Origin: a bacterium TMED88
GTDB taxonomy: Bacteria; Myxococcota_A; UBA9160; UBA4427
Direction: 5' to 3'
NCBI GenBank assembly: GCA_002171515.1
Contig: NHEP01000178.1
Location: 1 to 57,726, forward strand
DNA: 57,726 nt
The position numbers and the translations under genes were made by a program. This document shows positions 49,392 to 57,726 of this stretch, one piece after another. The notes beneath the pieces are model-generated. The model saw only the letters and a program-made list of their open reading frames with translations, was not told the origin of the DNA and did no database searches. Position 1 is the stretch's first letter, and each line of letters opens with the position of its first letter.

Positions 49392-51845
49392 CTATCCAAC
49401 TTCAGCGAGGTCCAGCCGAGTACCCCAACGGATCTCCACCGCACGCGCCAAGCCAGGCTGCCCACGCAGCCTCGGGTCGTCCCGAACCGTGTCGATCGCC
49501 ACCTCCCGCGCGACCGCCACAAGCTGCGCGTCCCGCACTAAATCGGCAATCCTAAAATCGGGCAAGTGTCCGCTCTGACGGGTGCCCAAAAAATCACCCG
49601 GTCCCCGAATCTGAAGATCCGCGTCGGCAATTTTGAATCCATCCGTCGTCTCCAACATGGCCTGCAGCCTCGCCTCAGAGGCTTCACTCGAGCCGCGGGC
49701 CACCAACACACAACGCCCTGGCCGCTCTCCGCGTCCGACCCTCCCCCTAAGTTGGTGGAGCTGCGCAAGGCCAAACCTCTCTGCATGCTCGACCACCATA
49801 AGGGTGGCGTTCGGAACATCGACGCCCACTTCAATCACCGTCGTCGACACCAAAATCTGAATCTCCCCTCGACCAAAGCGCTCCATGACACGAGAGCGCT
49901 CGCCCGCCTCCAGTCGACCATGAACGACACCGGTGACAGCCTCTGGAAACGCGGCCCGGATTCGCTCTGCTGATTCCAGGGCAGACCTCAGATCGCTCTT
50001 TGCACTCTCTTCCACCAAGGGGTACACCACATAGACCTGCTCACCGCGCGTCAGCGTGGAGCGAACCATCGCCGAAATCCGATCGCCTTCGCCTTCGCGA
50101 AGCACCGCCGTCCGAACAGGACTTCGACCGGGCGGCAATTCATCAATGACCGAAACATCCAAATCACCGTAGACGCTCATCGAAAGTGTGCGTGGAATGG
50201 GAGTTGCCGTCATCACCAGCGTGTGGGGATGCAAACCCCCGAAGCCACAACTGGCTAGCGCTGCCCTCTGAGCCACCCCAAACCGATGCTGTTCATCGAT
50301 GACGGCCACAGCGAGCTTCGCGTAGGCAACGCCTTCTTGGACCAGCGCATGCGTCCCCACCACTAAGTCCAGCGTTCCAGCAGCCAACGCTTCACGGACC
50401 CGGGTACTCTCCGACGCCGGTCGGGAGGCTGTGAGCAAACCAATCCTTAAGTCGAGAACCCCCGTCTCGGAGCCGCAGAGCTTTCGGAGCGTTCGCGCAT
50501 GCTGTTCGGCGAGAAGCTCGGTCGGGGCCATCAAAGCAGACTGGTAACCATGCACTCGTGCCACCCATGCCGCCAAGAAGGCCAGAACCGTTTTTCCGCT
50601 CCCAACATCCCCCTGCAAAAGCCGGTGCATCGGCGCGCCACTGGCCAGGTCAGCGAGAATTTCTTTCCAAGCCCGATCCTGACCGCCGGTCAACTGGAAC
50701 GGCAGACTGCATGAGGCCTGTTCTATTTCTGCTTGCTTTCCGTTCAGACGAATTCCGGGGAGGCGCGCATGAGCGCTCCGCCGCTGACACAAACCCACTT
50801 CAAGCAGGTAAAGCTCTTCTAGAACAAGACGCTGGTGAGCAGCCGATCGATATTCCGAGTAGGCCTCGACATCCGAGTCCTCGCTCGGCTCATGGACGGC
50901 CCGCAGCGCCGCAGCAGCCGAAGGGAGCGCTCGCTCTCGAACAAGGGACAAAGGCAGATGACCGACCACCAAATCACCATATCCATTGAGGGCTTGAAGA
51001 ATCCAACCTCGGAGAGATCGTGGATTGATGCCCTCCGGCGCAGAGTACCGAGGAACAACCCTCTGAGGAGCCGAAGCACCAACTGCTTCTTCGCGAAGCT
51101 CATCAATTCGTTCGATCTCGGGATGGATAATCTCTTTTGAGAAACGGTATCGACGGACATCTCCGGTCACCAAGAGGCGCGCACCCTTCTCAAGCCCGCG
51201 CGCAATGCTGTCGCCGCCCCGAAACCATTTCAAGTTCACCGTGGCTCTTTGATCGCCCACGACTGCCTGCAGAATTCTCCGCGAGCGACCCGGCCCACCG
51301 GACGTGACGAAATCGACGACAAGCACTTCTGCAACGAACGTGGCCCGATGACCGACCTCAAGTCCATCCACGTCCGTGAGAGTTCTGCGATCTTCGTAGC
51401 GGGTCGGCAAATAAAACAGGAGATCCCCGATTGTCCGAATGCCCCGGCGAGCAAGCGTCTCCGCTCGCCGTGGCCCGACCCCGGCCAAAACCGAGGTGGG
51501 ACGCCCGAGGAGACGATCTGCCAAGTCGGGCTCTCCCAGTTCCTCCAGCAAAGCAAGGGCCAACTCAACAGCTGCACGCGCACCTTGCTTCTCAAACGCC
51601 TCAGCAAATTGATCCGAAAACCCTCCAAAAAAAGATTGGAGATCTTGAGGAATCGCCAAACCGCAGAGCAAACCGCAAGCGCGTAAGATTACGCCCGGTA
51701 GGTCGTGAACTCGCTCTAGATTCTGCCCATCGAGCGCAGCCGCAAACTCGACCGGGCGCCTTAGCGATTCAAGGGCTGCCTCAAAGCTCTTCGCAGCGGC
51801 TGTTCCATCATCCCATGCCTGATCCACCGTCGACCCACCCCACAC
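49392..51845 (-). CDS. recG: ATP-dependent DNA helicase RecG
   Basis: An 817-residue superfamily 2 helicase that remodels stalled forks and branched DNA. The wedge/OB domain (about 155-280) follows a helix-hairpin segment (VLAGVGPRRAETLARRGI). Motif I is GDVGSGKTVLAF, motif II DEQH in VIDEQHRFGV, motif III TATPIPRT, and motif VI QLRGRVGRGERPG. An N-terminal extension of about 110 residues resembles that in other deltaproteobacterial RecG. Start is a GTG, with a second GTG six codons on. It follows carB by 26 bases. Confidence 0.95.
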   Translation of the reverse strand: MWGGSTVDQAWDDGTAAAKSFEAALESLRRPVEFAAALDGQNLERVHDLPGVILRACGLLCGLAIPQDLQSFFGGFSDQFAEAFEKQGARAAVELALALLEELGEPDLADRLLGRPTSVLAGVGPRRAETLARRGIRTIGDLLFYLPTRYEDRRTLTDVDGLEVGHRATFVAEVLVVDFVTSGGPGRSRRILQAVVGDQRATVNLKWFRGGDSIARGLEKGARLLVTGDVRRYRFSKEIIHPEIERIDELREEAVGASAPQRVVPRYSAPEGINPRSLRGWILQALNGYGDLVVGHLPLSLVRERALPSAAAALRAVHEPSEDSDVEAYSEYRSAAHQRLVLEELYLLEVGLCQRRSAHARLPGIRLNGKQAEIEQASCSLPFQLTGGQDRAWKEILADLASGAPMHRLLQGDVGSGKTVLAFLAAWVARVHGYQSALMAPTELLAEQHARTLRKLCGSETGVLDLRIGLLTASRPASESTRVREALAAGTLDLVVGTHALVQEGVAYAKLAVAVIDEQHRFGVAQRAALASCGFGGLHPHTLVMTATPIPRTLSMSVYGDLDVSVIDELPPGRSPVRTAVLREGEGDRISAMVRSTLTRGEQVYVVYPLVEESAKSDLRSALESAERIRAAFPEAVTGVVHGRLEAGERSRVMERFGRGEIQILVSTTVIEVGVDVPNATLMVVEHAERFGLAQLHQLRGRVGRGERPGRCVLVARGSSEASEARLQAMLETTDGFKIADADLQIRGPGDFLGTRQSGHLPDFRIADLVRDAQLVAVAREVAIDTVRDDPRLRGQPGLARAVEIRWGTRLDLAEVG

Positions 51846-51871
51846 GCTGGAACACGCTCCCCTGTTCCAGG

Positions 51872-54800
51872 CTATCCCTCAGGAGTCCCCTCGATCCGAC
51901 TATGAATCTCTTGGAGCGAACGAACGCCGATCGACTGCTCCGAGAGCGCCCGAATCGCGGCGGCCGAGGCTCGAGCCGCGGCCAAGGTCGTGCTGTACGG
52001 GATCCCACGCTGCAAAGCGGCGCGGCGCATCGAAAACGAATCTTTGATTGACTCCGGCTCCGATTCCACCGTATTTATCACCAGCTGAACCGATCCCTTT
52101 TCAATTTCCTCAACGGTATTCCCCGAGCCCTCGTGGGCCTTGTTGAGATACTGAACGCTCAATCCAGCCTCCTCCAGGACGCGCCCCGTTCCTCGCGTCG
52201 CGAGAATGTCAAAACCCAGTTCGGAGAGAACCCGAATCGGCTCCACCACCTGTTCTTGGTCAGAGCGCCGCACTGAAACCAAGACCGTTCCGGAACTCGG
52301 AAGGCTGTTGCCGGCTTGAATCTGAGCCTTTGCAAAGGCCCGACCAAACTCCGAGTCGATACCCATCACTTCACCGGTGCTCTTCATCTCCGGACCCAAC
52401 AGGGTGTCCACCCCCGGAAACTTGACGAATGGAAACACCGCTTCCTTCACCGAATAATGCGAAGGAATAATCTCTTCCGTGAAGCCGAGTTCGTCCAGAG
52501 TCTTTCCCGCCATGACGAGAGCGGCCAGTTTCGCGAGCGGCCGACCAATCGCTTTGGACACAAACGGTACGGTGCGCGAGGCCCGCGGGTTAACCTCGAT
52601 GACAAAAAGCCGCCCATCCTTTACAGCAAACTGAACATTCATCAGGCCACGCACGCCGAGTTCCAGCGCCAGTTTGCGAGTCGCCTGAACAATCTCTTCC
52701 GTCACAGACCGTGACAGCGAATAAGGCGGAAGGGAGCAGGCGCTATCGCCAGAGTGAACGCCCGCCTCCTCGATGTGCTCCATAATGCCGCCAACCACTA
52801 CCCGCTCGCCGTCACAGATCGCGTCCACATCCACCTCGATCGCGTCGGCCAGAAAACGATCAACCAGCACAGGATGCTCGGGTGAAGCTTGTACCGCAAA
52901 GCGCATGTAGTCTCGAAGAGCGGACTGGTCACGCACAATCTGCATCGCGCGTCCCCCGAGCACATATGAAGGGCGGACCAAGACCGGATAACCGATCTCT
53001 TCGGCAATCACCTCCGCCTCCGGAGCACTGCGCGCCACGGCGCCAGCGGGTCGTTCAAGCCCAAGAGTCTCAAGCATTTCGTCAAATCGCTCTCGATCCT
53101 CGGCTCGATCAATTGCATCGGGCGACGTCCCCAGAATCGGCGCACCCGCCTCGGCCAGCGGCACCGCTAGCTTCAAGGGCGTCTGGCCGCCAAATTGGAC
53201 AATCAAGCCTTCCGGCTTCTCTTTGTCGACGATCTCAAGGACATCTTCAAGGGTCAAGGGCTCAAAGTAGAGCCGATCACTCGTGTCATAATCCGTCGAA
53301 ACCGTTTCCGGATTGCAATTGACCATGATCGTCTCAAAGCCCGCCTCGCGAAGGGCGAAGACTGCGTGCACACAACAGTAATCGAACTCGATCCCCTGGC
53401 CGATTCGATTGGGCCCGCCACCCAGAATCATGATCTTGCGGGCATTCGTCGGCTCACTCTCACACTCCTGCTCATAGGTCGAATAGAGATACGGCGTGTG
53501 CGCCTGAAATTCGGCACCGCAGGTATCAACCCGCTTGTACACCGGCCGAACACCCAAGCGTTCACGCAAAGCCCGGACCTCGCCTTCCTCTACCTGCCAA
53601 AGCGCGGCCAATCGGCGGTCAGAAAAACCCATCTCCTTCGCCTCCCGAAGCCAGTGCTCACGGGCTTCGGAGTCCGCCCCACGGAGATCCGCCTCGGCTC
53701 GAACAATCTCTTCGACCCGACGCAAAAACCAGGGATCGATCGAAGATTGACGGTAGACATCCTCCACCGACATGCCCCTCCGCAATGACTCGGCAACGGC
53801 CCAGGGTCGGTCGGGGCGGGGCACCTCAACGGATTCTGCCAGTTTTGCTTCACCCTCCTCGCCGCCGGGCAAGGCAGGAGACTCGAGACCGGCGTGATCG
53901 ATCTCGAGGGACCGGATCGCTTTCTGAAGGCTTTCCTTGAAAGTTCGGCCAATCGCCATCACCTCGCCGACACTTTTCATCTGGGTCGTCAGCACACTAT
54001 CGGCCAGAGGAAACTTCTCAAAAGTAAACCGAGGGATTTTTGTGACTACGTAGTCAATCGTGGGCTCGAAGCTGGCAGGCGTCTCTCGAGTGATGTCATT
54101 CGAGACTTCATCCAGCGAGTAACCCACAGCGAGTTTCGCCGCAATTTTGGCGATAGGGAACCCTGTGGCTTTCGACGCCAAAGCAGATGAACGAGAAACT
54201 CGCGGGTTCATCTCAATGACAATCAGAGAGCCGTCCTTCGGGTCGACGCCGAATTGCACGTTGGAGCCCCCTGTCTCCACCCCGATTTCACGCATGATCG
54301 CGATCGCCGCATCGCGCATTTCTTGATACTCGCGATCCGTCAGAGTTTGAGCCGGAGCCACCGTAATCGAGTCGCCAGTGTGAACCCCCATCGCGTCGAA
54401 GTTCTCGATCGAGCAGATCACAACAACGTTATCGGCCTTATCGCGCATCACTTCGAGTTCATACTCTTTCCAACCCAAAACGCTCTGCTCGATCAGACAC
54501 TCCGTGGTGGGAGATTGATCTAATGCCCAGGCCACCAACTCATCAAAATCCTCGTCCCGATAGCAGATGCTTCCTCCAGCACCGCCCATCGTAAAACTCG
54601 GGCGGATAATGGCCGGGATGCCCGTAGAGGCCACAATCGAACGAGCTTCTTCCAACGTGTGCGCGACCCCCGAGGCCGGAACACGAAGACCAATTTTTCC
54701 CATAGCGGAGCGGAATTCCTCGCGATTCTCCGCCTTCTGAATGGCCCGGGAATCAGCCCCGATTAACTCAACCTGGTGACGCTCAAGAATTCCCTCAGCA

Positions 54801-55108
54801 TCTAACGACATCGCTAGATTCAACGCGGTCTGGCCGCCAATCGTCGGAAGAACCGCATCTGGCTTTTCCGCCTCAATGATTTTCTCAACCGCGTCGACCG
54901 TCATCGGTTCGATATAGGTCCGATCCGCCGTTTCGGGGTCCGTCATGATCGTGGCGGGGTTTGAATTCACAAGAACCACTCGGTATCCATCTTCCCGAAG
55001 CGCCTTACAGGCTTGGGTTCCGGAATAGTCGAACTCACACGCCTGACCAATCACAATCGGCCCTGAGCCGATGACGAGAATCGTGTTCAGATCTTCTCTA
55101 CGCGGCAC
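51872..55108 (-). CDS. carB: Carbamoyl-phosphate synthase large subunit
   Basis: A 1078-residue subunit making carbamoyl phosphate for pyrimidine and arginine synthesis. First ATP-grasp half (about 1-400) opens [20 protein letters not shown]. Oligomerisation domain about 400-550. Second ATP-grasp half (about 555-935) opens [21 protein letters not shown]-terminal MGS-like allosteric domain about 940-1078 ([10 protein letters not shown]). Length matches E. coli (1073). It starts 27 bases after carA. Confidence 0.98.
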   Translation of the reverse strand: MPRREDLNTILVIGSGPIVIGQACEFDYSGTQACKALREDGYRVVLVNSNPATIMTDPETADRTYIEPMTVDAVEKIIEAEKPDAVLPTIGGQTALNLAMSLDAEGILERHQVELIGADSRAIQKAENREEFRSAMGKIGLRVPASGVAHTLEEARSIVASTGIPAIIRPSFTMGGAGGSICYRDEDFDELVAWALDQSPTTECLIEQSVLGWKEYELEVMRDKADNVVVICSIENFDAMGVHTGDSITVAPAQTLTDREYQEMRDAAIAIMREIGVETGGSNVQFGVDPKDGSLIVIEMNPRVSRSSALASKATGFPIAKIAAKLAVGYSLDEVSNDITRETPASFEPTIDYVVTKIPRFTFEKFPLADSVLTTQMKSVGEVMAIGRTFKESLQKAIRSLEIDHAGLESPALPGGEEGEAKLAESVEVPRPDRPWAVAESLRRGMSVEDVYRQSSIDPWFLRRVEEIVRAEADLRGADSEAREHWLREAKEMGFSDRRLAALWQVEEGEVRALRERLGVRPVYKRVDTCGAEFQAHTPYLYSTYEQECESEPTNARKIMILGGGPNRIGQGIEFDYCCVHAVFALREAGFETIMVNCNPETVSTDYDTSDRLYFEPLTLEDVLEIVDKEKPEGLIVQFGGQTPLKLAVPLAEAGAPILGTSPDAIDRAEDRERFDEMLETLGLERPAGAVARSAPEAEVIAEEIGYPVLVRPSYVLGGRAMQIVRDQSALRDYMRFAVQASPEHPVLVDRFLADAIEVDVDAICDGERVVVGGIMEHIEEAGVHSGDSACSLPPYSLSRSVTEEIVQATRKLALELGVRGLMNVQFAVKDGRLFVIEVNPRASRTVPFVSKAIGRPLAKLAALVMAGKTLDELGFTEEIIPSHYSVKEAVFPFVKFPGVDTLLGPEMKSTGEVMGIDSEFGRAFAKAQIQAGNSLPSSGTVLVSVRRSDQEQVVEPIRVLSELGFDILATRGTGRVLEEAGLSVQYLNKAHEGSGNTVEEIEKGSVQLVINTVESEPESIKDSFSMRRAALQRGIPYSTTLAAARASAAAIRALSEQSIGVRSLQEIHSRIEGTPEG

Positions 55109-55135
55109 TTTAACTTATCCCCTATCACGAACATT

Positions 55136-56374
55136 CTAATCCGCTTGGCCCCGAGCAATCGAGGCTCCGGTCACGGGTTTCCCTGCAGCATGGCGCTCCA
55201 CCATCTGCCGAAATCGTTGAAAAAAATATGAAGCATCGTGAGGACCAGGCGACGCTTCTGGGTGGTATTGAACACTAAAAAGGGGCTTCTCAAGGTGAGC
55301 CAGCCCCTCGACCGTTCCATCGTTCAAATTCACATGCGTCACCTCAACCGGCTCACCGGCCCGGTCGAGAGAATCCTTGTCCACAGCGTAGCCATGATTC
55401 TCCGCGCAGATGGCGACTTTACCCGTTGACAGGTCCTGACCCGGCTGATTCGCCCCGTGGTGACCGAACTTGAGCTTGCGAGTCTCGCCGCCCAATGAAA
55501 GACCCAGGATCTGATGCCCAAGGCAAATGCCGAACAAAGGCTTGGTCTGGGCCAACGATCGCACCGCTTCACGCACGCCTTCAACAGCAGCCGGGTCGCC
55601 CGGGCCGTTCGACAAGAAGACGCCGTCTGGGTTCAAAGCCAACACCGAATCCGCCGACGTCGTCGCGGGGACAACTGTCACCCGAAATCCTTGCTCCACC
55701 AGGAGCCTTAAGATGTTTTTCTTTACACCAAAGTCATACGCGACCACATGCAGCGAGGCTTCCGGCCTCGATGCACGTGGCACTTGACCATCCACTCCGG
55801 CCCACAGACCTTCGACCCACTCATAAGCCTCGGTGCACGTCACCTCAGAAACCAAATCTCGGCCATCCAGCCCTGGCGTTCGGCGCGCCAATGCGACGAG
55901 CTCAGCCTCGTCCTGCCGCTCCGGATCCGTGCTCAACACACCGACCTGCGCCCCGTGATCACGAATCCGGCGAACAAGAGAGCGCGTATCAATCCCGCTG
56001 ATCCCCGGAATCGCATGGTCTCGCAAGTAATCGTCAAGTGAACCCTCGGCACGCCAGTTACTCGGCTCCTCAAAGAGTTCCTTAATCACAAAACCCGATA
56101 GGAACGGCCGCCGGGACTCTTCATCCTCTGGGTTGACGCCGACGTTCCCGATTTGGGTATAGGTCATCGTGACAATTTGGCCCGCATAAGAGGGGTCGGT
56201 CACGATCTCTTGATAACCCGTCATGCTCGTATTAAAAATCACTTCTCCGCTCTGGACACTCTCAGCACCAAATGCGGAACCCCGATAAACCGTTCCATCG
56301 GCGAGAACCAGAAGCGCGGGCCGCCGCGCCGTTCGCCCCCTCGAACCCAATTGCAGAAACGCTCCGCTGCTCAT
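55136..56374 (-). CDS. carA: Carbamoyl-phosphate synthase small subunit
   Basis: A 412-residue glutaminase subunit that supplies ammonia to CarB. The N-domain starts [17 protein letters not shown] and contains [17 protein letters not shown]. The class I amidotransferase domain holds the nucleophile Cys in [11 protein letters not shown] and the His/Glu pair in [11 protein letters not shown]. The ATG at 56374 overlaps the pyrC stop as ATGA; a longer frame would run 138 bases into pyrC and is not supported. Confidence 0.97.
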   Translation of the reverse strand: MSSGAFLQLGSRGRTARRPALLVLADGTVYRGSAFGAESVQSGEVIFNTSMTGYQEIVTDPSYAGQIVTMTYTQIGNVGVNPEDEESRRPFLSGFVIKELFEEPSNWRAEGSLDDYLRDHAIPGISGIDTRSLVRRIRDHGAQVGVLSTDPERQDEAELVALARRTPGLDGRDLVSEVTCTEAYEWVEGLWAGVDGQVPRASRPEASLHVVAYDFGVKKNILRLLVEQGFRVTVVPATTSADSVLALNPDGVFLSNGPGDPAAVEGVREAVRSLAQTKPLFGICLGHQILGLSLGGETRKLKFGHHGANQPGQDLSTGKVAICAENHGYAVDKDSLDRAGEPVEVTHVNLNDGTVEGLAHLEKPLFSVQYHPEASPGPHDASYFFQRFRQMVERHAAGKPVTGASIARGQAD

Positions 56375-57666
56375 TGCATGACTACTCCACGCCCCGCCCG
56401 AAAGACCAGGCGGCCGTTCACAAAGGTCGCTTCCACACGACCGGTGATGTTCTGCCCCGACCAGGGTGAATTTCGGCTTTTCGAGAATCCCTCGGAGGCA
56501 TCGTACTTCCACTCTTTCTTCGGGTCGAGCAACACAACGTCTGCTTGCGCACCGACAGAGAGCGTCCCCGCCGAAATTCCAAATATTCTTGCTGGAGCCG
56601 TCGAAAGCCGTCGAATCAATTCAAGGGCAGAGATCTCGCCTGCCCGGTACAAGTCGCTCACGATCGAAAAAGCTGTCTCGAGCCCCGTCACCCCAAAGGG
56701 TGCAGCCGTAAACTCGACATCTTTTTCGTGCTCGGCATGCGGCGCGTGATCCGTCGCCACACAGTCCAAGACACCATGCGCCAAGGCTTCTCGTAGAACC
56801 TGAGCATCCCGACGGGTTCGGAGCGGAGGCGCCACCTTATTATTCGTGTCAAATCCAGTGATCGATTCATCAGTCAGAGCCAAATGATGAGGGGTCACTT
56901 CCGCGGTCACCGACAAGCCCGACTCCTTCGCCTGACGAATCAAGTCGACGCTGCCCGCCGATGAAACATGAGCGATGTGCAGGCGCGCTCCAGTCAGGCG
57001 GGCCAAGCGGATATCGCGGGCAACATGAATCTCCTCAGAGGCGATGGGATTACCTGGCAGACCGAGACGGGTTGACACAACACCTTCATTCATCACGCCC
57101 TCGCCCCTCAAACCGGTATCTTCGGCGTGGACAACGATCGGCGCATCAACCAGTGTCGAGTACTCAAGCACACGCCTCATCACGGAGGCATCCATGATGA
57201 CATGACCATCATCGCTGAAAGCGACCGCACCAGCGTCCCGCAGCGCCGCCATCTCGGTCATGACGCGCCCTTCAAGGCGACGTGTTGCCGCAGCCACTGG
57301 ATAGACTCGTGCCGGCGAGTCCTCGGCGGCACGCTCCAAGATATACTTCGTGACCGAGGGGTCATCATTTGTTGGTTCAGTGTTTGCCATACAGGCCACC
57401 GAGGTAAAGCCTCCGGCAACCGCCGCACGGCCCCCCGAGGCCAAATCCTCCTTGTACTCCTGTCCGGGCTCTCTCAGATGGGTATGCAGGTCCACCAGTC
57501 CTGGCGCGACCCAAAGCCCGCCGGCTTCAACCACCTCACACTCGTCAGCGGGAAGGTCCGCACCGAGCGCTGCGATCGCGCCATCTTCAAGAAGGAGATC
57601 CCCCTCACCGTCAAACTCGATCGAGGGGTCGAGAATCCGTCCGCCCCGAATCAGGACTCGCGACAT
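56371..57666 (-). CDS. pyrC: Dihydroorotase
   Basis: A 431-residue zinc enzyme that interconverts carbamoyl-aspartate and dihydroorotate. The metal-binding HxH is in [17 protein letters not shown]. Further ligands are in VVHAEDTG and IAHVSSAGS, and the catalytic Asp in VATDHAPHA. It belongs to the long type I class. The start ATG lies three bases after the pyrB stop, and its stop overlaps carA. Confidence 0.97.
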   Translation of the reverse strand: MSRVLIRGGRILDPSIEFDGEGDLLLEDGAIAALGADLPADECEVVEAGGLWVAPGLVDLHTHLREPGQEYKEDLASGGRAAVAGGFTSVACMANTEPTNDDPSVTKYILERAAEDSPARVYPVAAATRRLEGRVMTEMAALRDAGAVAFSDDGHVIMDASVMRRVLEYSTLVDAPIVVHAEDTGLRGEGVMNEGVVSTRLGLPGNPIASEEIHVARDIRLARLTGARLHIAHVSSAGSVDLIRQAKESGLSVTAEVTPHHLALTDESITGFDTNNKVAPPLRTRRDAQVLREALAHGVLDCVATDHAPHAEHEKDVEFTAAPFGVTGLETAFSIVSDLYRAGEISALELIRRLSTAPARIFGISAGTLSVGAQADVVLLDPKKEWKYDASEGFSKSRNSPWSGQNITGRVEATFVNGRLVFRAGRGVVMQ

Positions 57667-57669
57667 CGC

Positions 57670-57726
57670 CTAGCCCCCCTCACCCACTCGCCGTCCGGCG
57701 ATCAAATAGAGCAAAGCCATTCGTAA
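57670..57726 (-). CDS. pyrB: Aspartate carbamoyltransferase catalytic chain (3' end only)
   Basis: The last 18 codons of a gene entering from the window edge. The peptide reads L-R-M-A-L-L-Y-L-I-A-G-R-R, which fits the C-terminal helix of bacterial PyrB (typical R-M-A-V-L-Y-x-L). The stop TAG is three bases before pyrC, so pyrB-pyrC-carA-carB form one operon. The rest lies outside the window. Confidence 0.82.
   Translation of the reverse strand, partial: LRMALLYLIAGRRVGEGG

Overview
This is a gene-dense, GC-rich bacterial chromosome segment with no insertion sequence, phage gene, CRISPR array or obvious foreign island. Most genes are housekeeping genes. The lineage looks deltaproteobacterial in the broad sense (Myxococcota, Desulfobacterota or an uncultured relative). 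The clues are the tig-clpP-clpX-lon cluster, a cysteine-rich mini-lipoprotein of a type common in myxobacteria, a PEP-CTERM protein, a twitching ATPase and a lysine-rich histone-like protein. This placement is inferred from gene content, not from phylogeny.

Layout. 1-2.1 kb: SRPBCC protein and TetR regulator (+), then a small lipoprotein and an SCP2-domain protein (-). 2.2-8.8 kb (-): tRNA-Lys(CTT), tRNA-Leu(TAG), tig, clpP, clpX, lon, tRNA-Val(TAC), a protein folding and quality-control block. 8.9-16.3 kb (-): ATP-grasp ligase, KamA-like radical SAM enzyme, MurJ-type flippase and a fused 5-oxoprolinase. 16.4-18.6 kb (+): VanZ-like protein and CstA. 18.6-24.8 kb (-): coiled-coil exported protein, small membrane protein, transglutaminase-like lipoprotein, amidase, rph, rdgB, dicarboxylate symporter, phosphatase. 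25.0-27.5 kb (+): PilT/PilU ATPase directly abutting a histidine-kinase-like protein. 27.5-29.7 kb (-): khpA, a 28-residue bS22/COX24-like ribosomal protein, a histone H1-like repeat protein and rpoZ, with about 780 bases of hairpin-rich non-coding DNA. 30.3-31.7 kb (+): mgtE. 31.7-38.5 kb (-): alaC-like aminotransferase, hom, thrC and a tandem HtrA protease. 38.7-42.3 kb (-): proton pyrophosphatase, terminator, amino-acid permease. 42.6-44.2 kb (+): IlvX-like ThDP enzyme, tail to tail with a 973-residue pentapeptide-repeat PEP-CTERM protein (-). 47.3-57.7 kb (-): pyrB (3' end only), pyrC, carA, carB, recG, then leuA behind its own leader.

How the genes fit together. The pyrimidine genes are ordered pyrB-pyrC-carA-carB, with overlaps or short gaps. 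hom and thrC overlap at TGATG and follow an aminotransferase. rph, rdgB and the symporter are linked by four-base stop/start overlaps. Permeases, CstA, 5-oxoprolinase and a pyrophosphate-driven proton pump suggest an amino-acid and peptide scavenging heterotroph.

Main points of interest: (1) a candidate leucine attenuator before leuA, with a 27-codon leader carrying four CTA codons, an intrinsic terminator and a matching antiterminator; (2) a kinase-like protein with Arg at the phospho-acceptor His position, fused in operon to a twitching ATPase; (3) a Deg7/Nma111-style tandem protease whose second protease domain has lost all three catalytic residues; (4) a pentapeptide-repeat protein interrupted by cysteine-paired loops and ending in a PEP-CTERM signal; (5) a KamA-like aminomutase translationally coupled to an ATP-grasp ligase.
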